Position numbers and translations under genes: made by a program | Notes under the pieces: generated by a model | Databases searched by the model: none | What the model was told of the DNA's origin: nothing | What the model saw: only the letters and a program-made list of their open reading frames with translations | Part shown: one piece after another, positions 44,841 to 53,598 of the stretch | Layout: each line of letters opens with the position of its first letter | Position numbering within the stretch: position 1 is the stretch's first letter | Origin: Limosilactobacillus caviae | GTDB lineage: Bacteria > Bacillota > Bacilli > Lactobacillales > Lactobacillaceae | Direction of reading: 5' to 3' | Length of the DNA: 64,000 nt | Assembly (NCBI RefSeq): GCF_014635905.1 | Contig: NZ_BMDS01000001.1 | Coordinates: 496,001 to 560,000, forward strand

Positions 44841-44976
44841 AATTAAGATACAAATTTGAAAATGGTTGTGAACAAAAACTGATTATTGTCTTAAAGGAAG
44901 ATGATTATCTTTAATTACCCCTGTTGTGTTGTATTGCAACAAGCTAGAATAATTATGTTAAATTTGTATCATAATT
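44841..44976. repeat. Long near-perfect inverted repeat upstream of tetR
   Basis: Arm 1 AATTAAGATACAAATTT (44841-44857) and arm 2 AAATTTGTATCATAATT (44960-44976) are inverted copies matching at 16 of 17 bases, 102 bases apart. Arm 2 ends 16 bases before the tetR start. They could be two operators for the regulator. Confidence 0.6.
44927..44941. promoter_or_regulatory. Palindromic operator candidate for TetR
   Basis: TGTTG-TATTG-CAACA is a perfect 5+5 dyad, 50 bases ahead of the tetR start and inside the likely promoter. Its size and position fit TetR autoregulation. Confidence 0.4.
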
Positions 44977-44992
44977 TAGGGAGGGAAGCGTT

Positions 44993-45529
44993 GTGCGTGT
45001 TACAAGAACTATTCGTGATTTCGAAAATGCATTGATAACATTATTAGAAAAAAATTCTTTTGAGAGTTTGACGGTTGACCAGATCTGTAAGGAGGCCTTG
45101 TTACACCGAAGTAGCTTTTATCGTTATTTTAGTGACAAATATGACCTTTTAGAGCAAACGCTAAATGCTCAAATTAATAAGTTGACGGAAAACACTGATT
45201 CTGAAGATGATATTATTAAGCAATTGTTGTCATATATTGAAAAGAACAAGGAAGTTATTCGTCACCTAGCACCTAATAGTGCACGAAGCTCTTTATACAC
45301 AGAAATTCTTAACATTTTAAGCCAGATTTTATTAGAGCGCCGGAATATTGAGACTAACGATCCGATTGTTATCGCATTAAAGAAGGCTGAAAACCCAGAA
45401 ATGTTAGCTTATGTTTTAAGCGGTGCAATCATTGGAACATTCTACTGGTGGCAAGGCAATAACTATGACGTGCCAACAGAAGATGTTGTTAAATTTGCAC
45501 GATCAGCAACACGATCATTAACTAAGTAA
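44993..45529 (+). CDS. TetR-family regulator
   Basis: 178 residues. Helix-turn-helix at residues 16-50 (ESLTVDQICKEALLHRSSFYRYFSDKYDLLE). The C-terminal ligand domain is short (TetR_C-like). The GTG start has GGGAGGGAAG eight bases ahead. It lies 38 bases upstream of a YhgE/Pip gene and most likely controls it and itself. Confidence 0.9.
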   Translation: MRVTRTIRDFENALITLLEKNSFESLTVDQICKEALLHRSSFYRYFSDKYDLLEQTLNAQINKLTENTDSEDDIIKQLLSYIEKNKEVIRHLAPNSARSSLYTEILNILSQILLERRNIETNDPIVIALKKAENPEMLAYVLSGAIIGTFYWWQGNNYDVPTEDVVKFARSATRSLTK

Positions 45530-45567
45530 AATTATGAAAGGATAAAGCTTGAGGTGAAGTATTAAAA

Positions 45568-48435
45568 ATGTGGAGCATGATAAAAGGCGAATTTCGTCAT
45601 ATTTTACATAACCGTTTATTGCTCCTATCAGTAACGGTTATTTGCTTCATACCTTTCCTATATAGTATTTTCTTCTTGAAATCAGTATGGGACCCGTATG
45701 GAAGTACACGGAACTTACCGGTAGCAGTTGTTAATAAGGATATTCCTGTTGAATACCAAGGCCGGAAAATGGATGTTGGACAGCAGACGGTTGATGAATT
45801 AAAGAAAAATCATCAATTGAAATGGGAATTTGTATCAGCTAAAAAAGCTAAGTATGGGATGAGCCATCGGAAGTATTATGCGGTAGTTACAATTCCTAAA
45901 GACTTTTCTGAAAATGCTGCGACTGTTTTGCAAAAGCATCCCAGAACAATGAAATTACATTACCAGACTAATGGTTCCTTGAATTACATCGGTCAAGTAA
46001 TCGTTCAAACTGGAATGACACGGTTAAATGAAAAGATTCGTGCGTCGGTTACTAATGCTTATGCAACAGCGATGTTTAAGCAATTGCACGTACTTGGCAA
46101 AGGGATGACTAAGGCCGCCGATGGTGCTAAGCAGATCGATACGGGAATGGTAACCTTAAGCGATGGAGTAAATCGTTATGTTGCCGGTGTTTCCCAAGTA
46201 AATAATGGTGTACAGACCTTACGAGTTAGTGTTGCGCCATTAGCTAGCGGAGCACAACAACTCGCCACTGGAAGTCAGACCTTAGCTAATGGTATTATGC
46301 AGTACACTGGTGGCGTAAGCCTATTAGGTAACGGTGTTGGTCAGTTAATGGCTAACTCTGGTGCATTGAACTCGGGAGCGGGTCAGTTAAGCAGCGGATT
46401 AAGTACCCTGATGGCTAATTCAGGTGCTTTGAATTCTGGTGCAAGTCAGTTGAATAGTGGTTTGAATGAATTGATGGGTAATTCTGGAAAATTAAATTCA
46501 GGAGCTAATGATTTAAGTAATGGCTTAAATACATTACGTGATAAGTCATCTGATTTGCAAAATGGTTCAGGCCAATTAGCATCTGGTGCAAACCAGTTAA
46601 ATTCGACGGTTAATAGCCAACTCGGTAATATTAATTTTAACGGTATTATGGGGGCAATGGATCAAGCGCAAAGCCTTCAACAAGGTTTAGGTCAATTACA
46701 AACCGGTCTTGCTACTGCCAAGAATGCCCTTGCTGGTGTCCAAGATAGTGCTGGAAAATTGCAACAAGCTTCTGGTTCACTATCAAACGTTGCTGGTGCT
46801 GGTGATCAGCTTAAAGGTGTTGCTACTAATGATGCAGAGATTGCTGGATTAGCACAACAAATCCTTAAAGATGATAAAGCCAGTGATTCCACCAAAGCAG
46901 CTGCTCAACAAATTGCTGGTAAAGCGGGTAGTAATGTTTCAACAATTCAAGGCTTAAGCGGCACGCTAGGCCAATTAAGCAGTCTTCAAGGTAGTTTGAG
47001 CGGTATGCAACAACAGCTTAGTCAGCTTTCACAAATGTCAACAGTACTAAATAATGCTGACGGTACAATTAAGCAAGCTAATACACTATTAGCAACATTG
47101 AACGGCTACAAAGGCGCTTTAGCCGCAATGCCGGATGCTGTTAACCAGCTTAAAAACGCTACTAGTCAGATTTCATCTGGTGCAAGTACACTTAATAATG
47201 GTGTAAACCAATATACTAATGGTGTTGATAGTGCGGCTGCAGGAGCTGGTACCCTTAATTCAGGGATTGGACGTTATACGGCTGGTGTTGCCCAAGCCGG
47301 AGCTGGTGCAGGTCAGCTTGCTAATGGTGTTAGTCAATACACAGCTGGTGTTGCTCAAGCCGGAGCCGGTGCTAACCAACTCGCTAACGGAATCGGTCAA
47401 TATACAGCCGGCGTTGGTCAACTAGGCAACGGAATTAGCCAACTTAATGCTAACAGCGGAGCATTGAATTCGGGAGCTGGTCAATTAGCTAGTGCGCTTG
47501 GTCAATTGAATGGTCAAGTTCCTGCTCTTGTTGCGGGAGTAAACCAATTAGCTGCCGGAACACAACAGCTTCAAGATAATTCTCCAGCCCTTATTTCGGG
47601 AATTTCTCGGTTGAACGCTGGTGCTTCTCAACTTGCAACGTCTCTCGAAGGCGGCGCAAAGCAAGTTAATGGTATTAAGACTTCATCACGGACTGCTAAG
47701 ATGTTTGCTGAACCAACAGCACTTAAGCACACTGATTACAGCTACGTGCCAAACTATGGTCATGCCTTAGCACCATACGTTCTCTCATTAGCAATCTATG
47801 TTGGGGCACTTGTATTTAACTTTGTTTATCCAATTCGGCGGGTTGCTGAATTTGGTAAGGCCCCAATCGCTTGGTGGGCAAGTAAGGTTACAGTTGGATC
47901 AATCGTTGTAACTGCAATGGCAATCGCAGAAGACGCAATTATGATGGCCTGTGGACTTACGGTTCTCCATCCGGTTTCATTCTTTGTGACTACGATTTGC
48001 TTCGGGTTAGCTTCGATGGCAATTGTTATGTTCCTTTCAATGCTCTTTGATAATCCGGGACGATTCTTCGCCATGGTTCTCCTAATGCTTCAATTAGGTG
48101 GATCAGGTGGTACCTTCCCAATGGAAATTACAATGAAGTTCTATAACGTAATTCACTGGTACTTACCAATGACGTACTCGATTTTAGGACTACGGGATTC
48201 AATTTCAGGAGGACTTGGTTCGCATTACGTAGCATTCTGTAATACTGTCCTTCTAGTAATCGCTGTTGTATTCTTTATCCTTCTCTTATTCGGAATGATT
48301 TGGCTACAACACCATCATTACGCTGGTCGGTCAGAGTTAGATAATAACCAAGAACTACTTGGACCAGAAGGCGATTACGATGGAATGCACCTTCAACAGA
48401 AACGTCCTAATCAAGGAAGCAATGGTGAACAATAA
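45568..48435 (+). CDS. YhgE/Pip-domain membrane protein with 21-residue repeats
   Basis: 955 residues. One helix near the N-terminus (about 18-38), then an extracellular YhgE/Pip domain and a long rod of GxxxLxxG-like repeats up to about residue 710, then five C-terminal helices in ABC-2-like arrangement. In the rod, two blocks have exact 63-base periods: 46345-46596 (units starting LMANSGALNSGA) and from 47215 (units starting TAGVAQAGAGA). 21 residues equal three heptads, suggesting a coiled rod. The family includes Pip, a phage receptor, and partners of type VII secretion. Paired with TetR. Confidence 0.9.
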   Translation: MWSMIKGEFRHILHNRLLLLSVTVICFIPFLYSIFFLKSVWDPYGSTRNLPVAVVNKDIPVEYQGRKMDVGQQTVDELKKNHQLKWEFVSAKKAKYGMSHRKYYAVVTIPKDFSENAATVLQKHPRTMKLHYQTNGSLNYIGQVIVQTGMTRLNEKIRASVTNAYATAMFKQLHVLGKGMTKAADGAKQIDTGMVTLSDGVNRYVAGVSQVNNGVQTLRVSVAPLASGAQQLATGSQTLANGIMQYTGGVSLLGNGVGQLMANSGALNSGAGQLSSGLSTLMANSGALNSGASQLNSGLNELMGNSGKLNSGANDLSNGLNTLRDKSSDLQNGSGQLASGANQLNSTVNSQLGNINFNGIMGAMDQAQSLQQGLGQLQTGLATAKNALAGVQDSAGKLQQASGSLSNVAGAGDQLKGVATNDAEIAGLAQQILKDDKASDSTKAAAQQIAGKAGSNVSTIQGLSGTLGQLSSLQGSLSGMQQQLSQLSQMSTVLNNADGTIKQANTLLATLNGYKGALAAMPDAVNQLKNATSQISSGASTLNNGVNQYTNGVDSAAAGAGTLNSGIGRYTAGVAQAGAGAGQLANGVSQYTAGVAQAGAGANQLANGIGQYTAGVGQLGNGISQLNANSGALNSGAGQLASALGQLNGQVPALVAGVNQLAAGTQQLQDNSPALISGISRLNAGASQLATSLEGGAKQVNGIKTSSRTAKMFAEPTALKHTDYSYVPNYGHALAPYVLSLAIYVGALVFNFVYPIRRVAEFGKAPIAWWASKVTVGSIVVTAMAIAEDAIMMACGLTVLHPVSFFVTTICFGLASMAIVMFLSMLFDNPGRFFAMVLLMLQLGGSGGTFPMEITMKFYNVIHWYLPMTYSILGLRDSISGGLGSHYVAFCNTVLLVIAVVFFILLLFGMIWLQHHHYAGRSELDNNQELLGPEGDYDGMHLQQKRPNQGSNGEQ

Positions 48436-48441
48436 GTAAAT

Positions 48442-48482
48442 AAGCTTGTGATAGTGGTAATGCTATCGCAGGCTTTTTTATT
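48442..48482 (+). terminator. Terminator of tetR-yhgE
   Basis: AAGCTTGTGATAG pairs with CTATCGCAGGCTT, followed by TTTTTATT. Confidence 0.85.
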
Positions 48483-48592
48483 CACCTAATAATTAAATGT
48501 TCATTATATCTGAGGTTAATCTACTGCCGATGAGGAAAAAGAGTGATAAGCTAGTTATGTAAACAGTTTCATCGAAAGGAATGAGTAAACTG

Positions 48593-49585
48593 ATGAAATT
48601 AATTATCTATAGTGTTCGTGAAGCAGAAAAACCGTATATTAACGCGTGGGCAAAGAAAACCGGTCATGAAGTAGAAATGGTGGATAAACCACTAAATGCC
48701 AAGACTGTGAAGCTTGCCCAAGGGTATGATGGTGTTTCTATCCAACAAACGGCAAAACTTGGTGATGCAAAAGTATATGAAGAATTAGCGGCGATGGGGA
48801 TCAAACAATTATCAACGCGGACAGTTGGTGTTGATATGATTAATCTTGACGATTGCAAGGCTAACGATATTGTTGTGACAAATGTTCCGGTATATTCACC
48901 ACGGGCAATCGCGGAAATGGGGGTTACCCAGGCAATGTACCTCTTACGTCGCATTGCGGACTTTCGGGAAAGAATGGCTCATGGTGACTTTCGGTGGAGC
49001 GATGATCTGATCAGTAACGAAATCTATAATTTAACCGTGGGGGTAATTGGATTAGGCAATATTGGCGGTGCCACCGCGCAAATTTATAAGGCTTTAGGCG
49101 CACGGGTATTAGCTTATGATCCATTCTACAACGTCGAATATGAACCATATGTTGAATATACCGACTTTGAAACGGTTGTTAAGAGTGCTGATATTTTAAC
49201 TCTTCATACCCCGCTTCTGCCAAGTACGGAGAATATGATTGCAGCTCCTCAATTTAAGATGATGAAAAACAATGCCTACCTAATCAACATGGCACGAGGC
49301 GGTTTAGTAAATACGTCAGACCTTATTGCTGCATTGGAAAATCACGAAATTGCTGGTGCTGGTCTGGATACGCTTGCGGATGAAACAACATTCTTCTCAA
49401 AGCAGGTTTCACCTGACAAGATACCTGCTGATTATAAGAAGCTAGCAGCAATGCCAAATGTCCTTATAACGCCGCATATCGCGTTTTTAACCCAGACTTC
49501 AATCCGTAATATGGTTGAAATAAGCTTAAATGATGTTGTAACAGTTGTTGAAGGAAAGCATTCAAGAAATGAGATCAGAATGTAA
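48593..49585 (+). CDS. D-2-hydroxyacid dehydrogenase (D-lactate dehydrogenase type)
   Basis: About 330 residues. NAD-binding GLGNIGG, substrate-binding STRTVGVDM, catalytic Arg in INMARGG, Glu in LADET and His in TPHIAF. The architecture is that of Lactobacillus D-lactate and D-hydroxyisocaproate dehydrogenases; the two cannot be told apart by eye. It reduces pyruvate or branched 2-oxoacids with NADH. ATG 48593 fits AAAGGAATG better than the ATG at 48581. Monocistronic. Confidence 0.9.
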   Translation: MKLIIYSVREAEKPYINAWAKKTGHEVEMVDKPLNAKTVKLAQGYDGVSIQQTAKLGDAKVYEELAAMGIKQLSTRTVGVDMINLDDCKANDIVVTNVPVYSPRAIAEMGVTQAMYLLRRIADFRERMAHGDFRWSDDLISNEIYNLTVGVIGLGNIGGATAQIYKALGARVLAYDPFYNVEYEPYVEYTDFETVVKSADILTLHTPLLPSTENMIAAPQFKMMKNNAYLINMARGGLVNTSDLIAALENHEIAGAGLDTLADETTFFSKQVSPDKIPADYKKLAAMPNVLITPHIAFLTQTSIRNMVEISLNDVVTVVEGKHSRNEIRM

Positions 49586-49605
49586 GATATATAAATAAAA
49601 CTAGA

Positions 49606-49638
49606 AACGAGGCTGGATAATTTTCCAACCTTTTTTAT
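49606..49638 (+). terminator. Terminator of the hydroxyacid dehydrogenase gene
   Basis: GAGGCTGGA and TCCAACC arms, then TTTTTTATT; a GAGGC-type hairpin. Confidence 0.8.
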
Positions 49639-49823
49639 TTGCTTAAGATATAAAAAATATTTTTAAGTAAACTATAAGGACACAACTAAGATATCGCTTT
49701 CTTGATAAAGGGGTGTTAGACTTAAAACCATCAATTACCACTAGTCAACCAAGAAAGGAGTCATATTTAACGGAATGTTGTCAGCCACTTGATAGCCAGA
49801 TACAGAGGAAAGGACTGATAATA

Positions 49824-50015
49824 ATGGCTAGCGATAAACACGGAATGAAAGATAAAGTTGCGGGGAAATTTAAGGAAGTTGAAGGAAAACTAACAAACGA
49901 TAAATCCCGTGAAGGTGAAGGAAAACTGCAAAAGCTTAAGGGTAAAATTAAGGATAAGGCAGCAGACCTTCGCGATGATTTAAAAGGCAAGGAAGAAGAT
50001 AAAAAGGAGGGATAA
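49824..50015 (+). CDS. CsbD-family stress protein
   Basis: 63 residues, highly charged, no hydrophobic segment. The pattern MKDKVAGKFKEVEGKLTND...GEGKLQKLKGKIKDKAAD is the CsbD family, a small general-stress protein in B. subtilis. Function unknown in lactobacilli. AGAGGAAAGGA lies ahead. The 3' end carries AAGGAGG serving the next gene four bases on. Confidence 0.9.
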   Translation: MASDKHGMKDKVAGKFKEVEGKLTNDKSREGEGKLQKLKGKIKDKAADLRDDLKGKEEDKKEG

Positions 50016-50018
50016 ATT

Positions 50019-50270
50019 ATGCATTGGATATGGGTTATAATTGTTGGTGGCCTAATTGGACTAGCTGCAGGTGCATTGACCCGGCGTGGTGGCTCGATGG
50101 GCGTGATTAGCAACATCATTGCTGGATTAGTAGGTTCAGTAGTCGGTGAGGCGATTCTCGGAGCGTGGGGACCGCAAGTAGCGGGGATGGCGATTATACC
50201 ATCCGTGATCGGAGCAGTTATCCTTGTTATGATTGTGTCCCTCATCTTTGGTATTCGAACTGATCATTAG
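50019..50270 (+). CDS. GlsB/YeaQ/YmgE-family stress membrane protein
   Basis: 83 residues with three helices and glycine-rich repeats (GGLIGLAAGALTRRGGSMG, IIAGLVGSVVGEAILG), the 'transglycosylase-associated' family. In enterococci GlsB is linked to bile and general stress. Operon with csbD by a three-base gap, suggesting one stress module. Confidence 0.9.
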   Translation: MHWIWVIIVGGLIGLAAGALTRRGGSMGVISNIIAGLVGSVVGEAILGAWGPQVAGMAIIPSVIGAVILVMIVSLIFGIRTDH

Positions 50271-50318
50271 GCTAAGATAAATAGATAATTGCATATAATT
50301 CTAACTGAGATTTGAATA

Positions 50319-50364
50319 GCGACGACCAGAATCAGCTTTTTAGTTAATTTTGGTCGTCTTTTTG
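50319..50364 (+). terminator. Terminator of csbD-glsB
   Basis: GACGACCA (50321-50328) pairs with TGGTCGTC (50351-50358), then TTTTTG. It closely resembles the hairpin at 52222-52271. Confidence 0.9.
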
Positions 50365-50424
50365 ACTTTCTTTTTCGCTTTTCACGATAATTAGCTTAAA
50401 CTAGAAATAACGAGTTTTAAGGGG

Positions 50425-50949
50425 ATGAAAAAAATCATTTATTGGGTTTTGTTAGCGTTTCTCATAGTAGGGTCAACTACTTTTAGCGTGCAGCGGACAC
50501 ATAGCTTAATATACGTTCATTCATTAATATTGATTACGATTATGGTCACGATGAGTATGATTAGTTTTATTACTTTATTGTATTGTGTAATGACGTTAAT
50601 TTTTGATTTTAAACTTTTTCACGTTGATTCGATTTTTAGTTTGATTTTGCTCATCGCAGTCTTTATTGGAATCTTAATGTCAAACTTTTTACGGTGGTTT
50701 CAACAACATTTTCACTACCGTCAAACTAGTTTAACCATTATGGAATACTATATTCAGTGGTCATTGATCTATACGACAATCTATCAGGTAATTTTTAGTG
50801 ACCTTTCCAAATCATCTAAATATATGATAAGGATAGTGGCAGAAAGTAAAATTATTAATCCGGACTACCTAATTATGGCTTTGTTTCCTGCACTAATTTC
50901 GACATGGATTGCAATTGTTATTTATAAGGTTCAACAGAAGCAAATTTAG
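50425..50949 (+). CDS. Unknown membrane protein
   Basis: 174 residues, about five predicted helices and few charged loops. No family recognised. The ATG follows AAGGGG with no gap, an unusually tight spacing, so a slightly later start is possible. It lies alone between the csbD-glsB terminator and the lrgAB promoter. Confidence 0.6.
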   Translation: MKKIIYWVLLAFLIVGSTTFSVQRTHSLIYVHSLILITIMVTMSMISFITLLYCVMTLIFDFKLFHVDSIFSLILLIAVFIGILMSNFLRWFQQHFHYRQTSLTIMEYYIQWSLIYTTIYQVIFSDLSKSSKYMIRIVAESKIINPDYLIMALFPALISTWIAIVIYKVQQKQI

Positions 50950-50964
50950 TGAAAAAAGCAACAA

Positions 50965-51002
50965 GCAAAGCGCTTTCATAACTGTGCCGACTCCCGTATA
51001 AT
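50965..51002 (+). promoter_or_regulatory. lrgAB promoter overlapped by a cre-like site
   Basis: TTTCAT (50974-50979), 17 bases, TATAAT (50997-51002) gives a sound sigma-A promoter. GCAAAGCGCTTTCA (50965-50978) overlaps the -35 and matches the CcpA consensus except for its first two bases. The geometry suggests catabolite repression. Confidence 0.6.
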
Positions 51003-51040
51003 TAATATTGAAAGCACATAGAATACGGAGGACTATCAAT

Positions 51041-51484
51041 ATGACGCAGAAAAATAAAAAAGAAAAGAAAGCGCCGATTCTTGTCCAAATGGGAATCTTT
51101 GCTGGAGTCTTATGGGTTTCAAGTGTTATTTCAGGTATTTTGCCAAGCAGTTTTATTGTTCCTACGCCTGTAATTGGCCTCGTTTTATTATATTTATTGC
51201 TTACCTTAAGAATTATAAAGGTTGAGTGGGTAGAAGAATTTGGGATGTTTATGATTAGCCTAATTGGTTTCCTTTTTGTCCCGTCAGGAATTCAGATAGC
51301 GAATGACCTTGGAATCTTGCGTGAAGAAGGACTTCAAATAGTCTTTGTAATTATTGTTGCAACTATTGCTTTACTAGTTGTAACTGCGTATGTTACCCGT
51401 TTTGTTATTGCAATTCACCGCCGCATTGATAAAAAACGCGAACAAATAGCACAAGGAGGGGATAAAGATGGCAGCTTTGAATAA
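51041..51484 (+). CDS. lrgA: LrgA/CidA-family membrane protein
   Basis: About 147 residues, four helices, with the family core PTPVIGLVLLYLLL and FVPSGI. Holin-like in sequence; in B. subtilis (PftA) and Streptococcus mutans the LrgAB pair imports pyruvate. ATG 51041 has GGAGG eight bases ahead. It overlaps lrgB by 17 bases. No LytST two-component genes are adjacent. Confidence 0.9.
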   Translation: MTQKNKKEKKAPILVQMGIFAGVLWVSSVISGILPSSFIVPTPVIGLVLLYLLLTLRIIKVEWVEEFGMFMISLIGFLFVPSGIQIANDLGILREEGLQIVFVIIVATIALLVVTAYVTRFVIAIHRRIDKKREQIAQGGDKDGSFE

Positions 51485-52199
51485 TAATCTTGCTTTACCG
51501 TTTACCGGAATTTTTATATCACTAGCTGTTTTCCTTCTTGGGCAGTGGCTATTTAAGATTACCAAGGGCTTTTTCCTGTTTCAGCCATTATTTTTTGGGA
51601 TGGTTGCTGGAATTATTCTTTTAGTTATTTGGGGAAAGATTGGTGGAATGCCGACATCTTATGTTTATCGTCATTATTATAAGCCAGGCGGAGATATTAT
51701 TTTCTGGTTCCTTAATCCTGCCACCATTGCCTTTGCAATCCCGTTGTTTAAACGGAATGCCGTCTTGAAAAAGTATTGGTTTGATATTTTAATTTCCTTG
51801 GTAATCAGTAGTGTTATTGCCCTGTTTATTATCCTCGGGGCATCTAAACTGGTGGGGCTATCTCATCAATCGGCTGCTGCAATGCTTCCGCAAGCGGCGA
51901 CAACAGCAATTGCGATGCCAGTAGCAGATGCAATCGGGGGAAATGCAGCGATTACGGCAATGGCCTGTATTTTAAAGGCAGTAATCTTGTATGCTTTAGC
52001 AGATGCGTTTATCAAATTATTTAGACTCCAAGGATCTAAAATTGGTCTTGGCCTAGGTCTAGGAACCGGTGGAACAGTGGGTTCAGCGAAAGCACTAGAG
52101 TTTGGCGAATTAGAAGGAGCAATGGCTTCTGTTTGCGTTGTTATAATTGGGATTGTTGTCGATTTAGTTGTGATTCCTTTCGCACAAATTTTTATGTAA
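51468..52199 (+). CDS. lrgB: LrgB-family membrane protein
   Basis: 243 residues, about seven helices. Conserved LNPATIAFAIPLF and the PQAATTAIAMPVADAIGG segment identify LrgB. Partner of LrgA in pyruvate transport or autolysis control. AAGGAGGGG inside the lrgA end is its ribosome site. A terminator follows. Confidence 0.92.
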   Translation: MAALNNNLALPFTGIFISLAVFLLGQWLFKITKGFFLFQPLFFGMVAGIILLVIWGKIGGMPTSYVYRHYYKPGGDIIFWFLNPATIAFAIPLFKRNAVLKKYWFDILISLVISSVIALFIILGASKLVGLSHQSAAAMLPQAATTAIAMPVADAIGGNAAITAMACILKAVILYALADAFIKLFRLQGSKIGLGLGLGTGGTVGSAKALEFGELEGAMASVCVVIIGIVVDLVVIPFAQIFM

Positions 52200-52221
52200 G
52201 TGTAGTTATTTAGAATAAGTA

Positions 52222-52271
52222 AAAAAAGGACGACCACAATTAGCTTTTTTAGCCAATCCTGGTCGTTCTTT
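52222..52271. terminator. Terminator between lrgAB and hflX
   Basis: GGACGACCA (52229-52237) pairs with TGGTCGTTC (52260-52268), flanked by A7 and TTT. Near-copy of the hairpin at 50319-50364. Confidence 0.87.
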
Positions 52272-52291
52272 AAATGTTTGTTAGAAGGGTA

Positions 52292-53569
52292 CTAAACTTT
52301 TTCATACTTGTTATAGCGTTGATAGTCTTGAACAGACATTTCAACTTTTAACAACGTTCCGTTACTTTCGTATTTTGTATCTAAAATATTAGTGTGCTCA
52401 TTAAGGTAAGAAACGATATGCCCATCGGTAAATGGAATCAATAAGGTTGCGGTGACGTAATCCTTAAAGAGGTGTTTTTTAATAACATCGATAAGTAAAT
52501 CTAACGAAGCATCTTGTTTAGCCGAGATGACAACCTGATCATCGCCTTCTAAGACTGGAAACTCAATCTCAGTTTTATCTGCCTTATTGAAGACATTAAT
52601 CATTGGAATATCTGTAATACCAATTTGATTTAATGTTTTAGCGGTAGTTTCCATCATTTGTTTGTAGTGGGGATCTGAGTAATCAATTACTTGAATTAGT
52701 AAATCGGCGTTTGCTGCCTCAGCAAGTGTTGATTTAAATGATTCAACAAGGTGGGTTGGCAGCTTACTGACAAATCCAACTGTATCACTTAATAAGAACC
52801 GCTTTTGGTCGGGAAGTGTTAATTGCCGGACGCTTGTATCGAGCGTTGCAAATAGCATATTTTTTTCAAAGACGGTTTTTTCTTCTGCGGCGCCGTATTT
52901 CCGTACTAACCCATTCATAATTGTTGATTTACCGGAGTTAGTATAACCGACTAATGCAGCTGTCGGGATGGCACTCTTTGACCGTTGCTTTCGTTTTGTT
53001 TGCTCAGATTTGTCAATTGCGGCAAGCTCTTGACGAAGGTGTGAAATGTGGTGCTGGATTGTCCGCCGATCCATTTCAAGCTTAGTTTCCCCCGCACCCC
53101 GGTTTGTAAAGCCGCTTCCGCCACCAGTTTGTTGGTCTAGGCGTTCGCTTGCACTAGTCTGAAGCCGTGGCAGACGGTATTGAAGCTCGGCAATCTGTAC
53201 TTGGAGTTTGGCTTCCTTTGTTTGCGCACGGTTAGCGAAAATCTCTAAAATAAGGGCGGTACGGTCGAGAATCCGACAGCCGGTACCCTCTTCAAGATTA
53301 CGCAACTGACTAGGTGATAGCTCATCATTAGTAATGATTGTTGGAACATGGTTAGCATCTGCAACCTCCCGAATCTCTTCGACTTTACCTTTTCCAAAGT
53401 AGGTCGCAGGGTTGGGACGGTCGATTACTTGATCAATTCGGTCAATGACTTCCATATGGTTGGCCTGTGCTAATTCAGCAAGTTCAATCATTGAATAGTC
53501 ATAGTCTTCTTGACCGGTATTTAGCCCAGTAATAATTACTGGTTCTGCGGTTTGTATGTTAGTGTCCAT
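52292..53569 (-). CDS. hflX: Ribosome-associated GTPase HflX
   Basis: 425 residues. N-terminal HflX domain, coiled segment (about 160-190, with GGSGFTNRGAGETKLE), then the G domain GYTNSGKST, DTVGF and NKAD. HflX splits and rescues stalled 70S ribosomes under stress. Monocistronic or upstream of nothing else on its strand; the gene for a phosphatase lies 29 bases before it. Confidence 0.95.
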   Translation of the reverse strand: MDTNIQTAEPVIITGLNTGQEDYDYSMIELAELAQANHMEVIDRIDQVIDRPNPATYFGKGKVEEIREVADANHVPTIITNDELSPSQLRNLEEGTGCRILDRTALILEIFANRAQTKEAKLQVQIAELQYRLPRLQTSASERLDQQTGGGSGFTNRGAGETKLEMDRRTIQHHISHLRQELAAIDKSEQTKRKQRSKSAIPTAALVGYTNSGKSTIMNGLVRKYGAAEEKTVFEKNMLFATLDTSVRQLTLPDQKRFLLSDTVGFVSKLPTHLVESFKSTLAEAANADLLIQVIDYSDPHYKQMMETTAKTLNQIGITDIPMINVFNKADKTEIEFPVLEGDDQVVISAKQDASLDLLIDVIKKHLFKDYVTATLLIPFTDGHIVSYLNEHTNILDTKYESNGTLLKVEMSVQDYQRYNKYEKV

Positions 53570-53598
53570 TGAAGAATAGTGTTCCCCCTTTATGGATA

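Noticed and set aside
46345-47466. CRISPR-like or other intergenic repeat array
   Set aside because: Repeats are in frame, 63 bases without distinct spacers, and encode heptad-like protein repeats of YhgE.
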